30,454 bases of DNA from a virus. Positions 11,051-19,672 of this stretch are shown piece after piece. The notes beneath the pieces are model-generated. The model saw only the letters and a list, made by a program, of their open reading frames with translations. It ran no database searches and was not told where the DNA came from. Where the stretch lies: the IMG/VR virus record IMGVR_UViG_3300003872_000009, positions 1-30,454 of that record; one strand, 5' to 3'. The position numbers and the translations under genes are program-made. Position 1 is the stretch's first letter. Each line of letters starts with the position of its first letter.

Positions 11051-12580
11051 ATGGGACTTATAAGCAGGCTGTTCGGGGGCCGTAGCAAGGCTCACACCAA
11101 TCAAGTTAGACAATCTTCTGCTGAGCGCCTAATAATCTCGCCGTTTCACCGTTCTCCTCCGAAGCTGGGAACGGGAGATCTTCTAGCTGCTTATTCGACC
11201 ATGCCGTGGCTTCGTGCTGTGGCGGGAAAGATTGCCACGGCAGTTAGTGTCACGCAGTGGAGGCTTTACGTTATAAGAGACAATTCGGATTCCCAGCGGA
11301 GGATTATAACGCCGCGAGACATTCAGAAAGCTCCAACGAAGGAGCTTCGTGAGCGCAAGATTAGGCAGCTAACAAAGCAGAATGGCAGCGCTACGGTCTT
11401 TAATCTGGAGGAGATAGAGGATCATCCATTGCTGGACCTGCTGGAGCACGGAAACGAGTGGATGACAGGCAGGGACGTCTTCAAGGTCACACAGATTCAC
11501 TACGACCTAGCCGGAGAGGCTTTCTGGCTCATAGAGCGCAACAGGCTGGGCACCCCGGTAGCCATATGGCCCCTTCCGCCCCACTGGATCAGCGACTTCC
11601 CGACTCCAGACAGCCCATATTATAAGGTCCAGTTTGAGACTAGGCAGGTAGATATCCCGGTTACGGAGATTATAAGAATCTGCGACCCAGACCCGCTTAA
11701 TCCTTATGGCCGTGGGACCGGACTGGCTCGGGCTCTCGGTGACGAGCTTGAGACGGACGAGTATGCCGCCAAGCACATAAAGACGTTCTTTTATAATCGC
11801 GCACGCCCCGATCTTATAATCTCTGCCGAGGATCTTACCCCAGAAGATACCCGCCGGCTGGAGCAGGGCTGGCTCGCCAAGATGCGGGGGTTCTGGAACG
11901 CTTATAAGCCCTACTTTATAAACAGAAGGGTGGACGTTAAAGAAATTGGCCAAACTTTTGAAAACATGCAGCTTACCCAGCTTCGCAAGCATGAGCGCGA
12001 CACGATCATTCAGGTCTTCGGCGCTCCGCCAGAGAAGCTGGGCGTCCTGAGCCAGAGCAACCGATCCACCATTGCTGCTGCCGACCTCTTCTGGACTAAA
12101 GATTTGATCATGCCTCGTGTGGAAGTCCTCCGCACGGTCATTCAGTCTCGCCTCGTGCCGTTCTTCGACGAGCGCCTGATCCTCGACTACGACTCGCCGG
12201 TAGTTGAGGACTCGGAGCACGAGCTTCGCGTCATGCAGGCCATGCCTGCGGCATTCACGAAGAACGAGTGGCGGGCTATGGCAAACAAGGACAGTCTGGG
12301 CGAGATCGGCGACGTTTTCCTGCTCCAGCCCGGACAGGTTCAGCTTCCTATGGATCAGGCGGGATTTGCCGGCCAGCTTGAGGACAACATAGGAAATGAC
12401 GAAGAGGACCGGCCGCCTGATGACGAATCGTCAGACGAGCCGGACCGAGAGGACGATCAGAGCACGGCCATGATGCTTACGGCAGAGCAGAAGGAGAAGA
12501 TTTTGCTACATATAAAACAAAGACTAGTAGAACATATCAGAAACAAAAAACTAGTCCAAAAGAGTGGCAGAGACTATTGA
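11051..12580 (+). CDS. Portal protein, HK97 type
   Basis: The protein has 509 residues. The portal is the dodecameric ring at the capsid vertex through which DNA enters and leaves. The start MGLISRLFGG is typical of the family and has GAGGG 8 nt upstream; the frame is open to a TTG at 10994. Recognisable parts are WLRAVAGKIATAVSVTQW, the core HYDLAGEAFWLIERN, IRICDPDPLNPYGRGTG and QVFGAPPEKLG..SNRSTIAAA in the stem/wing region. The C-terminus is acidic and then lysine-rich. No terminase gene precedes it here, unlike the common order. Many TTATAA words (at least nine) fall inside it. Confidence 0.95.
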   Translation: MGLISRLFGGRSKAHTNQVRQSSAERLIISPFHRSPPKLGTGDLLAAYSTMPWLRAVAGKIATAVSVTQWRLYVIRDNSDSQRRIITPRDIQKAPTKELRERKIRQLTKQNGSATVFNLEEIEDHPLLDLLEHGNEWMTGRDVFKVTQIHYDLAGEAFWLIERNRLGTPVAIWPLPPHWISDFPTPDSPYYKVQFETRQVDIPVTEIIRICDPDPLNPYGRGTGLARALGDELETDEYAAKHIKTFFYNRARPDLIISAEDLTPEDTRRLEQGWLAKMRGFWNAYKPYFINRRVDVKEIGQTFENMQLTQLRKHERDTIIQVFGAPPEKLGVLSQSNRSTIAAADLFWTKDLIMPRVEVLRTVIQSRLVPFFDERLILDYDSPVVEDSEHELRVMQAMPAAFTKNEWRAMANKDSLGEIGDVFLLQPGQVQLPMDQAGFAGQLEDNIGNDEEDRPPDDESSDEPDREDDQSTAMMLTAEQKEKILLHIKQRLVEHIRNKKLVQKSGRDY

Positions 12581-12632
12581 CTTCCAAAGTTTTTATGTCT
12601 AGTTTTTCGTCAAACTTGGGAGGACAATCGAG

Positions 12633-14270
12633 ATGCCCGTGAAGCTGCTTGATCGCAAAGAGCTTCTTCAGAGCAAGGAAGCCAGCATTCCTGATGGACT
12701 GATCAGGAAGCAGTTTGTTGCGGACATAAAGGCTTGTCAGGATGACGATGATGCCATGAAGTCCCGCATGGTGACCTTTACGATCAGCACCGGGGCGCGG
12801 GATAGAGAGGGCGACATTATCGATCCCAAGGGCTGGGAGATTGAGAACTATCTTCGCAATCCTGTTGTCCTTTTCGCCCATGACAACCGCCGTCCTCCCA
12901 TTGGTCGCGCAGTAAGCGTCGAAGCTACCGAAAACAGGCTGACTGCTACTGCGGAATTCATGCCGCCCGACATCGATACGTCGGGCTTTTCGGAGACCAT
13001 CTATAGGATGGTCAAGGCCGGCTACCTGAATGCCACATCAGTTGGCTTCCTTCCCAAGGAGTGGGAGCTTATAAGGGAGAAGATGGGCGACGATGAGGAA
13101 GAGAAGGTTACCGGCATCAAGTTTCTGAAGCAGGAACTTCTTGAGTTCAGCATCGTTCCGGTTCCTGCTAACCCAGAGGCTCTGATTGGTGCCAGCAAGT
13201 CTGGCATTGACATCCATCCTCTGGAGCAGTGGTTCGAGGAGGCTCTGGACCAGTGGGCCGAGTATAAGGACATCGTGGCTCTGCCCCGCAAGGATCTGGA
13301 GACCCTTTACACCCTTACCAAGGGGCTTCTTATAAAGCCCCGGCCGACCTCGTCCTCCAACGAGAAGACTGTTATAACGTGGAGCGCCGCTCATCCCAAC
13401 GGTACGATGGTTGCGGACCGGAACGCTTCTTGGGATGGGCCTGCTGAAGTCCGCCGCGCCGACGTGGACGATCTCATGGTCATGTGCGCGTGGCGCGAGG
13501 ACAAGCCCCGCGATGAGCTTGTCAAGGGCGATTTCAAGCTTCCGCACCATCGCGCCTCTGACAAGGCCGTAGTCTGGCGTGGCGTTGTTGCTGCTATGGC
13601 AGCGCTTCTCGGTGCTCGTGGCGGCGTAGACATTCCGGATAACGAGCGGCGTGGCGTCTACCGTCATCTCGCCCGCCACTATCGGGAGGATTTCGACGAA
13701 GAGCCTCCATCGTTTGCGATGGTGGAGCAGCAGGTTCTTCGGTCTGGTGAGTACGAAATGGACTTCGAGACTGGTCAGGTGAAGAAGGTGGAGGGTGGTT
13801 CTATGGAGGTTGGAGACAAGCGGGAGGACGAGAACAAGGATGCTGCCGTGGTTCCCATCGATGCTAGGGAGTACGAGGGCTTGAGCCTCTCTGATCTGAA
13901 CAGCTACGTTTTCCGCCTGTCTATTGGGGCGGTGGACGTCGAGCTTGTTGCTCCGAACATGGATGATATGGCCAAGCTCGTCGAAAATGCTCACCAGATG
14001 CTTGACAAGGTCGCGCAGGTGAACATTTTCGACCACAAGAATTCCGATGACGGTGGCAAAGTGAAGGATCAGGACGAGCCTTCCGCCGTCAGCGGTGATG
14101 ATAAGGACGTTGAGGCTCAGGATAAGGCTCAGACCGCTCAGCCTGAGCGAAAGGATGCTGATGACGATCTTCCAGAGAATCTTCTGGAGGAGATTTGCAA
14201 GGAGCTTCCGTCAATCGTCAGGGACGTGGTCAATTCTGAGGTCGGGAAGATTCGCGGTCGGGTCAACTAA
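12633..14270 (+). CDS. HK97-family prohead protease with fused extra domain and acidic tail
   Basis: The protein has 545 residues, far longer than simple prohead proteases (about 200). Residues 45-190 are the S78 peptidase: LFAHDNRRPPIG gives catalytic His83, YLNATSVGFLP gives Ser136, and EFSIVPVPANPEA closes the domain. Residues about 255-365 form a second domain found in many phage head proteins (KLPHHRASDKAVVWRGVVAA, then GARGGVDIPDNERRGVYRHL). The last 100 residues are very acidic and low-complexity (DDGGKVKDQDEPSAVSGDDK), as expected for an internal scaffold. It probably both scaffolds the shell and cleaves the capsid delta domain and itself. GGGAGG lies before the ATG. Confidence 0.92.
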   Translation: MPVKLLDRKELLQSKEASIPDGLIRKQFVADIKACQDDDDAMKSRMVTFTISTGARDREGDIIDPKGWEIENYLRNPVVLFAHDNRRPPIGRAVSVEATENRLTATAEFMPPDIDTSGFSETIYRMVKAGYLNATSVGFLPKEWELIREKMGDDEEEKVTGIKFLKQELLEFSIVPVPANPEALIGASKSGIDIHPLEQWFEEALDQWAEYKDIVALPRKDLETLYTLTKGLLIKPRPTSSSNEKTVITWSAAHPNGTMVADRNASWDGPAEVRRADVDDLMVMCAWREDKPRDELVKGDFKLPHHRASDKAVVWRGVVAAMAALLGARGGVDIPDNERRGVYRHLARHYREDFDEEPPSFAMVEQQVLRSGEYEMDFETGQVKKVEGGSMEVGDKREDENKDAAVVPIDAREYEGLSLSDLNSYVFRLSIGAVDVELVAPNMDDMAKLVENAHQMLDKVAQVNIFDHKNSDDGGKVKDQDEPSAVSGDDKDVEAQDKAQTAQPERKDADDDLPENLLEEICKELPSIVRDVVNSEVGKIRGRVN

Positions 14271-14282
14271 GGGGTAACGAAG

Positions 14283-15488
14283 ATGAGCCGCATTGACGAG
14301 CTTAAGAGTGTCATCGCTGAGGCGGTGAAGGCTGAGGTGGAGAAGGCTATCAAGCCTCTCCAAGAGAAGAGCACCGACTGGAGCGAGATCATCGCTGCTG
14401 CTGGTGCTCGGTCTCTTGGCGAGCGTATGCAGAACGACAAGGAGGCGCGGACCATCGCCGCCGCCCGTCTCGTTCGTGCCTACGCTGCCGCTCGTGGCGA
14501 CATTGGGCGTGCCGAGCACTTCGCCAAGAAGGCTTGGGATGACGATCTCGGTAAGGTCGTCGTTGCCACCTTCGAGAAGGCAATGGCTGCTGGCGATTTC
14601 ACGGGCGGCGGCTTCATGATCCCGCCTGAGTTCGCGGACCAGATCATCGACCTGCTCCGTCCGCGCTCGGTCGTCAGGGCTATGGGCACCCCCACGGTCC
14701 CGATGCCTCGTGGCACCCTGACGATTCCGAAGCAGACCGGCGATGTGTCGGCTCAGTATGTCGGGGAGAATCAGGACATTACGCAGTCGGCTCCCGCTGG
14801 CGGGCAGATCGTCCTCAGCGCGAAGAAGCTGGCTGCGCTCGTGCCTGTCTCCAACGATCTGCTGAGCGTGACTGCCGGCGACCGCGCGGACCGCTTCATC
14901 CGCGACTCTATGGTTCGCCACATTGCCACTCGCGAGGACCGGGCGTTCATCCGTGACGACGGCACCAACGGCACTCCGAAGGGTCTGCGCTATTGGGCCG
15001 GGTCGTCCTTTGCCTCTGCGGGCACCACGGCGGCCAACATCGAGAATGATCTGGTCAAGATGATCAACACGATGGAGTCGGCCAACGTGGACATGAGCAA
15101 CCCTGTGTGGCTCATGTCGCCCCGGTCCAAGAACACGCTTCTCACCCTCCGCGACGGGTCGGGCAATCTGATCTATCCCGAGATTAGACCCGGCTCCGAT
15201 GGCATGTCGCGGCTGTATGGCTGGCCGGTCTTCACGACCACCAACATTCCCACCAACCTTGGTGGTGGTAGCGATACTGAGGTCTATCTGGTCAATGTGC
15301 CGGACCTCATCATCGCCGAGCAGGGCGGTCTGGAGATCACGGCCTCCGACGAGGCTTCCTACGTCGAGGGGGCCAACCTCGCTTCGGCCTTCAGCCGCGA
15401 TCAGACGGTCATTCGCGCCATTGTCCGCCACGACTTCGCGGTTCAGTATCCCGAGGCGGTGGTGGTCATGACCGGCGTTGCTTGGTAA
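14283..15488 (+). CDS. Major capsid protein, HK97 fold
   Basis: The protein has 401 residues. A charged helical N-terminal delta domain (about 1-100, KAEVEKAIKPLQEKSTDW) precedes the mature shell domain, which begins near GDFTGGGFMIPPEFADQIID. Family signatures follow: VRAMGTPTVPMPRGTLTIP, VPVSNDLLS, REDRAFIRDDGTNGTPKGL, and a C-terminal VIRAIVRHDFAVQYPEAVVV. The upstream protease is expected to remove the delta domain. Codons are GC-rich with ATC or ATT for Ile and almost no ATA, unlike most neighbours, as expected for the most abundant protein. There are no TTATAA words in the gene. Confidence 0.95.
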   Translation: MSRIDELKSVIAEAVKAEVEKAIKPLQEKSTDWSEIIAAAGARSLGERMQNDKEARTIAAARLVRAYAAARGDIGRAEHFAKKAWDDDLGKVVVATFEKAMAAGDFTGGGFMIPPEFADQIIDLLRPRSVVRAMGTPTVPMPRGTLTIPKQTGDVSAQYVGENQDITQSAPAGGQIVLSAKKLAALVPVSNDLLSVTAGDRADRFIRDSMVRHIATREDRAFIRDDGTNGTPKGLRYWAGSSFASAGTTAANIENDLVKMINTMESANVDMSNPVWLMSPRSKNTLLTLRDGSGNLIYPEIRPGSDGMSRLYGWPVFTTTNIPTNLGGGSDTEVYLVNVPDLIIAEQGGLEITASDEASYVEGANLASAFSRDQTVIRAIVRHDFAVQYPEAVVVMTGVAW

Positions 15489-15506
15489 TCGTGGAGGTAA
15501 CGGAAG

Positions 15507-15920
15507 ATGAGCACTCTGCCTCAAGTTCGTGACATTGGTGCCTACATCAAGGCCGTCTCTGGCATTGAGCCGCAGGCGGACGATGGTGCGGCGCAGGTCG
15601 ATGGGGCTACCATCGACCGCAGCGGCTACTACTCGCTGGTTGCTCATTGCCAGACTGGCGCTGTGACTGGTGCTCCTACGGATGTGTCCGTCGAGTTCAA
15701 GGTGCAGGAGTCCAACGACGGCACCACTTGGACGGACGTTCCGGGGGCTACGGTCACGCTGACCGCTGGCAGTGCCTCCGGCGAGATCGACGTGAATCTG
15801 GAGACTGCGGCCAAGAACGTTCGTGTTGTGGCCAACACGACGTTCACTGGTGGCACTGCTCCTACCGTCGAGATCGCCTCGTCCGTCATTCTTGGCGGTG
15901 CCGAGGTTCTGCCTGCGTAA
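15507..15920 (+). CDS. Probable capsid decoration or head-associated protein
   Basis: The protein has 137 residues, with GGAGG before the ATG, 18 bp behind the capsid gene and ahead of a terminator. It is Thr/Val/Ala-rich, beta-type, with the pattern DVSVEFKVQESNDGTTWTDV that recurs in phage structural proteins. Position, codon style (same as the capsid gene) and expected high expression suggest a protein decorating the capsid; no specific family is recognised. Confidence 0.7.
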   Translation: MSTLPQVRDIGAYIKAVSGIEPQADDGAAQVDGATIDRSGYYSLVAHCQTGAVTGAPTDVSVEFKVQESNDGTTWTDVPGATVTLTAGSASGEIDVNLETAAKNVRVVANTTFTGGTAPTVEIASSVILGGAEVLPA

Positions 15921-15932
15921 TGTCGGAACAGG

Positions 15933-15970
15933 GGGCTAGGCAGGCATATGCCCTGCCTAGCCCTCTTTTT
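15933..15970 (+). terminator. Rho-independent terminator after the capsid genes
   Basis: Perfect 12-bp arms GGGCTAGGCAGG (15933-15944) and CCTGCCTAGCCC (15952-15963), loop CATATGC, followed by TCTTTTTT. It separates the capsid pair from the connector genes and may set a step-down in expression. Confidence 0.9.
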
Positions 15971-15997
15971 TAGGATTTTCGCCTGCTGGAGAGGGAA

Positions 15998-16216
15998 ATG
16001 GCAGAGATCAAGAAAGAAGACACAATGGTGGTCAAGTTCCTCCACCATAGCGGGGTCTATCAGCGTGGGGACATAGCGGCCTTCAGGAAGGACAAGGCAC
16101 AGATGCTTATAGACCGGGGCTATGCGGAGGAATTCAGGCCAAAGGAGGTCAAGAACAGAAGAAAGATCACCAAGGAGATGAAGCCTTCTGACAAGGAAGG
16201 TTATGTCACTAAGTGA
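15998..16216 (+). CDS. Small lysine-rich structural-region protein
   Basis: The protein has 72 residues. GGAGAGGG precedes the ATG. The first half (VVKFLHHSGVYQRGDIAAF..RGYAEEF) resembles the short proteins found between capsid and connector genes in many phages, where a residue pattern Y..GD.A.F...A..LI..G.A is usual. The C-terminus is very basic. Role unknown; probably head completion or assembly. Confidence 0.65.
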   Translation: MAEIKKEDTMVVKFLHHSGVYQRGDIAAFRKDKAQMLIDRGYAEEFRPKEVKNRRKITKEMKPSDKEGYVTK

Positions 16217-16222
16217 TGGCTA

Positions 16223-16873
16223 ATGACCATAGTCGTAAAAACTCCTGCTGCCAGCAGCCGTCTGACGACGGTCCAACGCCTATCTGACGAGCTTACTTTG
16301 CCTGACGGAACTGCTCCCGACGACGAGATTTTGGGAGCATTCATCGACGAGGCGTCCGCCTTTATAGAGCGCTACACTGGATTTAGGTTTCCGCAGGAAA
16401 CCATCGTAGAGAAGTTGGGCTCTGATGGCGGCCACAGGTTGATTCTATCTCGCCGGCCAATCAAAAGTATCAATTCCATAAAGTACAAGGGCATTTTGGT
16501 GGATTCCTCAGTCTATGAGATTGAGGATGCTATGGCGGGATTTGTTTGGCGCAATGACTCGAAATGGATAAACACTACTGAGATTTCTGAAGGCATAACC
16601 AGCAAGTTCTATGGACCTAAGAGAAAGGATTACGAGGTCGAGTACATCGCTGGTTTTGTTTTGCCAGATGACGTTAACAGGGATCTGCCCTATGACATAG
16701 AGCGGGCGTGCATAGAATTGTGCAAACTTTACTACTATCGTCAAAAAGCAGATCCAATGGTGCGCCGTGAGCGAATCGGAGATTCTTTCGTCTGGTATCA
16801 GGATTCGGGAGACCGGAGTCTGCCTCCACATATCAAGGCGATCCTCGACCGATGGAAGGATCTCTCGATATGA
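16223..16873 (+). CDS. Head-tail connector (adaptor, gp6-like)
   Basis: The protein has 216 residues. Helical segments (DDEILGAFIDEASAFIERYT and YDIERACIELCKLYYYRQ) flank a beta domain that includes LSRRPIKSINSIKYKG, the layout of the head-completion adaptor family attached to the portal. The genomic position between capsid and connector genes agrees. The start at 16223 is used; no strong ribosome site is seen and it sits 6 bp after the preceding stop. The next gene overlaps its stop as ATGA. Confidence 0.8.
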   Translation: MTIVVKTPAASSRLTTVQRLSDELTLPDGTAPDDEILGAFIDEASAFIERYTGFRFPQETIVEKLGSDGGHRLILSRRPIKSINSIKYKGILVDSSVYEIEDAMAGFVWRNDSKWINTTEISEGITSKFYGPKRKDYEVEYIAGFVLPDDVNRDLPYDIERACIELCKLYYYRQKADPMVRRERIGDSFVWYQDSGDRSLPPHIKAILDRWKDLSI

Positions 16874-17208
16874 CGTTCTACTGGAAATACCTGACCCAGA
16901 AAGCGACTTGGTGGAGTCGTGGCAATGCGGACGGCTTTGGGGGCTACTCCTTCTCTGCCCCGAAGGTTATAAGCGTCCGTTGGGAGGACAAGGCTGTTCA
17001 GATCATGTCTCCAACGGGAGAGGCGAAGATCTCCAGAACGATTGTCTGGGTGAGAGAGACTGACAAGGTAAAGGTTGGCGACTACCTGTATCTGGGCGAG
17101 AGCAAGGCTCCGGACCCTACCAAGATAGACGAGGCTTATGAGGTCCAGGAGGTGCGCAGAACCCCTAGCGTGGACGGCACCAAGACCGAAGTGAGGTGCT
17201 TCCTTTAA
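16870..17208 (+). CDS. Head-tail stopper-like protein
   Basis: The protein has 112 residues. The ATG at 16870 is coupled (ATGA overlap). The product is beta-rich (FYWKYLTQKATWWSRGNADG, VWVRETDKVKVGDYLYLGES) and resembles the small minor-capsid/stopper proteins usually found third after the capsid gene. The assignment rests on position and fold type rather than on a strong motif. Confidence 0.65.
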   Translation: MTFYWKYLTQKATWWSRGNADGFGGYSFSAPKVISVRWEDKAVQIMSPTGEAKISRTIVWVRETDKVKVGDYLYLGESKAPDPTKIDEAYEVQEVRRTPSVDGTKTEVRCFL

Positions 17209-17648
17209 TGGCCCTGTTTCCTAAGAAAATAGACCCAAAAACTGGAGAGGGCATTCTAGAAGCCTATCAGGACTTTGTGCGCCTAGTAAGAACGCAGGCT
17301 TATGAGGGGATAAACAACGCTGCCTACGTCGTCTATGACAAGTCTCAGATTGAGGTACCTGTATACACAGGCGCCCTGAGAGAGAGCGGCAGAGTCGAGG
17401 GTGATAAGAGAGACAAGGCTGAAAATAGCAAGATATTCTATAGGGTTGTTGCCTATGGACTGGGCAAAAAGGTAAATCCTACTCCTAATGCCCCAGATGG
17501 CTATGTAAGATATGCCGTCGAGGTCCATGAGGACATGTCTAGGTCCAGTAGGCCCAAGTTCCTTGAAGACCCTGCCAAAACCTCCTTGCAGGAGCAGACT
17601 CAGAAGGTTTATAAGGCTCTGAAGTCTGTGACTAGGGGTAGCAAATAA
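17208..17648 (+). CDS. Neck/tail-completion protein, HK97 gp10-like
   Basis: The protein has 146 residues. The ATG at 17208 shares a base with the upstream TAA stop. The hallmark VPVYTGALRESGRVEG (about residues 50-65) matches the PV.TG.LR.S motif of the HK97 gp10 family, with YAVEVHEDMSRSSRPKFLED later, also typical. The protein joins the completed head to the tail. Confidence 0.8.
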   Translation: MALFPKKIDPKTGEGILEAYQDFVRLVRTQAYEGINNAAYVVYDKSQIEVPVYTGALRESGRVEGDKRDKAENSKIFYRVVAYGLGKKVNPTPNAPDGYVRYAVEVHEDMSRSSRPKFLEDPAKTSLQEQTQKVYKALKSVTRGSK

Positions 17649-18079
17649 TGCCTCCCTCTGCGCCATCTGTAGACATAAAGGACATGCTGGTAGAGGCAGG
17701 GGTAGGCTCGTTTGGGGGCTCGTCTGGATGGGCCATATTCATAGCTGAGGAACCCCCCTCTCCAGATACCTGCATTACGATCTACGATACCGGGGGCTTC
17801 GATCCGAACCCAAAATTTCTTCTCGACTTTCCTACTATACAAATTCGCATAAGAGGAAACGAAAATGGGTTCGTGGAGGCTTATAATAAAGCTCAGCAGA
17901 TAAAAGACGCTCTTCTGGGGCGAGACGTGGAAGTTCGCAACACGACTCGCTATGATGGTATCTGGATGACTTCGGATATCACTTACATTGGCACGGATGA
18001 CAGGAACCGCCCGGTATTCGTGACCAACTGGCGGATCGCTCGGGAACCGGATTCGGGCACATTCCGGGTGAGCATGTAG
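17648..18079 (+). CDS. Tail terminator-like protein
   Basis: The protein has 143 residues, with the start overlapping the upstream stop by one base. SPDTCITIYDTGGFDPNPKF and PTIQIRIRGNENGF match a family of phage minor capsid/tail terminator proteins that cap the tail tube at the neck. Position just before the major tail protein supports this role. Confidence 0.75.
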   Translation: MPPSAPSVDIKDMLVEAGVGSFGGSSGWAIFIAEEPPSPDTCITIYDTGGFDPNPKFLLDFPTIQIRIRGNENGFVEAYNKAQQIKDALLGRDVEVRNTTRYDGIWMTSDITYIGTDDRNRPVFVTNWRIAREPDSGTFRVSM

Positions 18080-18092
18080 AGAGGACAGAACG

Positions 18093-19127
18093 ATGGCCGC
18101 AAAGACCATTCAGGTTTCCAACAACGGTGGGGCTACTTGGTATACCCTTCCGGGCGGTACTGGAGAATACAGTGAGGAAGCTGGTCAGATTGACGACACG
18201 ATCTTCGGTGCCGCCTATCAGTCTAACGAAGCGGGCATCATTTCGTGGTCTATTAACGCCAACGCCCTTTATAAGGGGTTTGCGGGCTACTTCGCCAAGG
18301 TAAAGCAGCCGGGCACCAGCACGGCGTTCACTGGCGAGGCCATGAGCCTCGTTTCGGGCCAGACCTACCAGATCAACAACGCTGCGATGCAGATCTGGGA
18401 CCGCACTGCCACCTTCGTGGTCTACGACAACGGCACCGACGTGACCAATCAGGTAGTCGAGTTCGACTACCTGTTCGGAAAGATCACGTTCGATGCTGCC
18501 TATACTGTGGTTGGTAGCATCACCATCGATGGGGCCTACTTCCCGATGGTCGATCTGGGCACGGCATCCAGCTTCACGCTGACCCAGACGGCGGATGCCA
18601 TCCAGACCACGGATTTCGCCACTGCTCAGGCAAACGGTGGATATCATACTTACAATCCCGGTCTGAAGACCGTGAGCCTTGAGCTTACGGGCTTCTACAG
18701 CGCGTCCAACAACTTCAGCCAGCTTCTCAACAACCGTCAGGAAGTGATCATCGAGATCAATCCTGATGGTTCTGGCAAGTCTCTGGCTCGTGGCTATTTC
18801 CGTGCCATTACGCACGGCCAGTCGGGCGATGTGGGCGCGCTTGAGGAGGAGACCATCTCGTTCTCTCTCAATGTGCCCGCCGACGACAAGATCAAGAACG
18901 TCTACTCGTGGTATCACGATCCCACGACCACACTTACTCCTGCTGTCCGCATCATTCTTGATGCGTGGGAGCAGGATACGAAGCCTATGGTGCAGTATCT
19001 CTACAATGGCACCAACGGCTATCGTGGCACTGCCGTCGTTACGGACGTGTCTCTGGAGTCTTCTCTTGAGGGCATGAACACGTTTACTGCCAACTTTCAA
19101 GGCGATGGGCCTGTGACTATCGTGTAA
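18093..19127 (+). CDS. Major tail tube protein
   Basis: The protein has 344 residues and is beta-rich. The opening KTIQVSNNGGATWYTLPGGT and the two-domain layout, with a repeated TISFSLNVPAD/TFTANFQGDG-type pattern, are as in tail tube proteins carrying an extra domain. It sits before the frameshifted chaperone gene, the usual place. It shares the GC-rich codon style of the capsid gene and contains a single TTATAA (18269). AGAGGACAG precedes the ATG. Confidence 0.85.
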   Translation: MAAKTIQVSNNGGATWYTLPGGTGEYSEEAGQIDDTIFGAAYQSNEAGIISWSINANALYKGFAGYFAKVKQPGTSTAFTGEAMSLVSGQTYQINNAAMQIWDRTATFVVYDNGTDVTNQVVEFDYLFGKITFDAAYTVVGSITIDGAYFPMVDLGTASSFTLTQTADAIQTTDFATAQANGGYHTYNPGLKTVSLELTGFYSASNNFSQLLNNRQEVIIEINPDGSGKSLARGYFRAITHGQSGDVGALEEETISFSLNVPADDKIKNVYSWYHDPTTTLTPAVRIILDAWEQDTKPMVQYLYNGTNGYRGTAVVTDVSLESSLEGMNTFTANFQGDGPVTIV

Positions 19128-19148
19128 TACAAATGACTAGGAGGGATC

Positions 19149-19475
19149 ATGGCCGACAGGAACGAGCTTAGAAAGAATCTTCTAGGCACCAAGCCTTTTC
19201 GCAGCGAGAAGATGATCCTTTTTGGGCAGGAAATAGAATTGAGGCCGCCATCTGTCAAGGATGCTATTGAGATGGCAGAAAGCCAAAATGACGCTGGCGT
19301 TCTGGTTGACCTGCTCATTAGGTATGCCTATGTTCCAGGCACTAATGAGCGGGTCTTTGAGGAGGGAGATAGGGAGATCATAAACAATTGGCCTGTCGGC
19401 TCATGGATAAAGGAATTTATGGACAAGATGAACAAGCTGTCCAACCTTGATTTGGAGGAAGCTCGAAAAAACTGA
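19149..19475 (+). CDS. Tail assembly chaperone, zero-frame product (gpG-like)
   Basis: The protein has 108 residues, with GGAGGG before the ATG. The segment LFGQEIELRPPSVKDAIEMA is typical of tail assembly chaperones, which bind the tape measure during tail assembly. The gene ends in AAA AAC TGA: a stop directly behind a slippery heptamer. A fraction of ribosomes would shift to -1 and make a longer protein (19149-19669). Confidence 0.85.
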   Translation: MADRNELRKNLLGTKPFRSEKMILFGQEIELRPPSVKDAIEMAESQNDAGVLVDLLIRYAYVPGTNERVFEEGDREIINNWPVGSWIKEFMDKMNKLSNLDLEEARKN

Positions 19476-19669
19476 AGAAGCGTCCTCTGCTGGCCCTCGT
19501 CATGAGGGTTGCAGAGGAGACAGGACACTTCGCTAGGGAGGTGATGGAGCAGCCTATAGATGAGCTGGCCCTGTGGGCAGCATGGATAGAGCTTAAGAAC
19601 AAGGAACAGGAAAAGGCTATAAAGCGCGCTCAGAACAGGGCGCGCATCGTTCGTCCTAGAGGAAGATAG
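19149..19669 (+). CDS. Tail assembly chaperone, -1 frameshift product (gpGT-like)
   Basis: Joined reading: 19149-19472, then -1, continuing 19472-19669 to TAG. The extension adds 65 residues beginning LKKRPLLALVMRVAEETGHF and includes WAAWIELKNKEQEKAIKRA. The full protein of 173 residues would bridge tape measure and tail tube protein, as lambda gpGT does. The extension has no independent start of its own with a ribosome site, and the tape measure ATG follows 3 bp after its stop. Confidence 0.85.
19466..19517 (+). other. Programmed -1 frameshift cassette: slippery site and nested hairpin
   Basis: The slippery heptamer A AAA AAC (19466-19472) is in the correct phase, with the zero-frame TGA at 19473-19475. 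Eleven bases downstream an outer stem CCTCTGC/GCAGAGG (19484-19490/19511-19517) encloses an inner stem CCCTC/GAGGG (19494-19498/19504-19508) around a 5-nt loop. Slippery site, spacing and hairpin are the three standard elements. Confidence 0.9.
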
Positions 19670-19672
19670 CCT

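Noticed and set aside
13038-15647. Two long minus-strand frames (332 and 478 codons) opposite the protease and capsid genes
   Set aside because: They are shadows created by the GC-rich third-position bias of well-identified structural genes.
17979-19100. 373-codon minus-strand frame opposite the major tail gene
   Set aside because: Same cause: antisense of a strongly biased structural gene, with no ribosome site.
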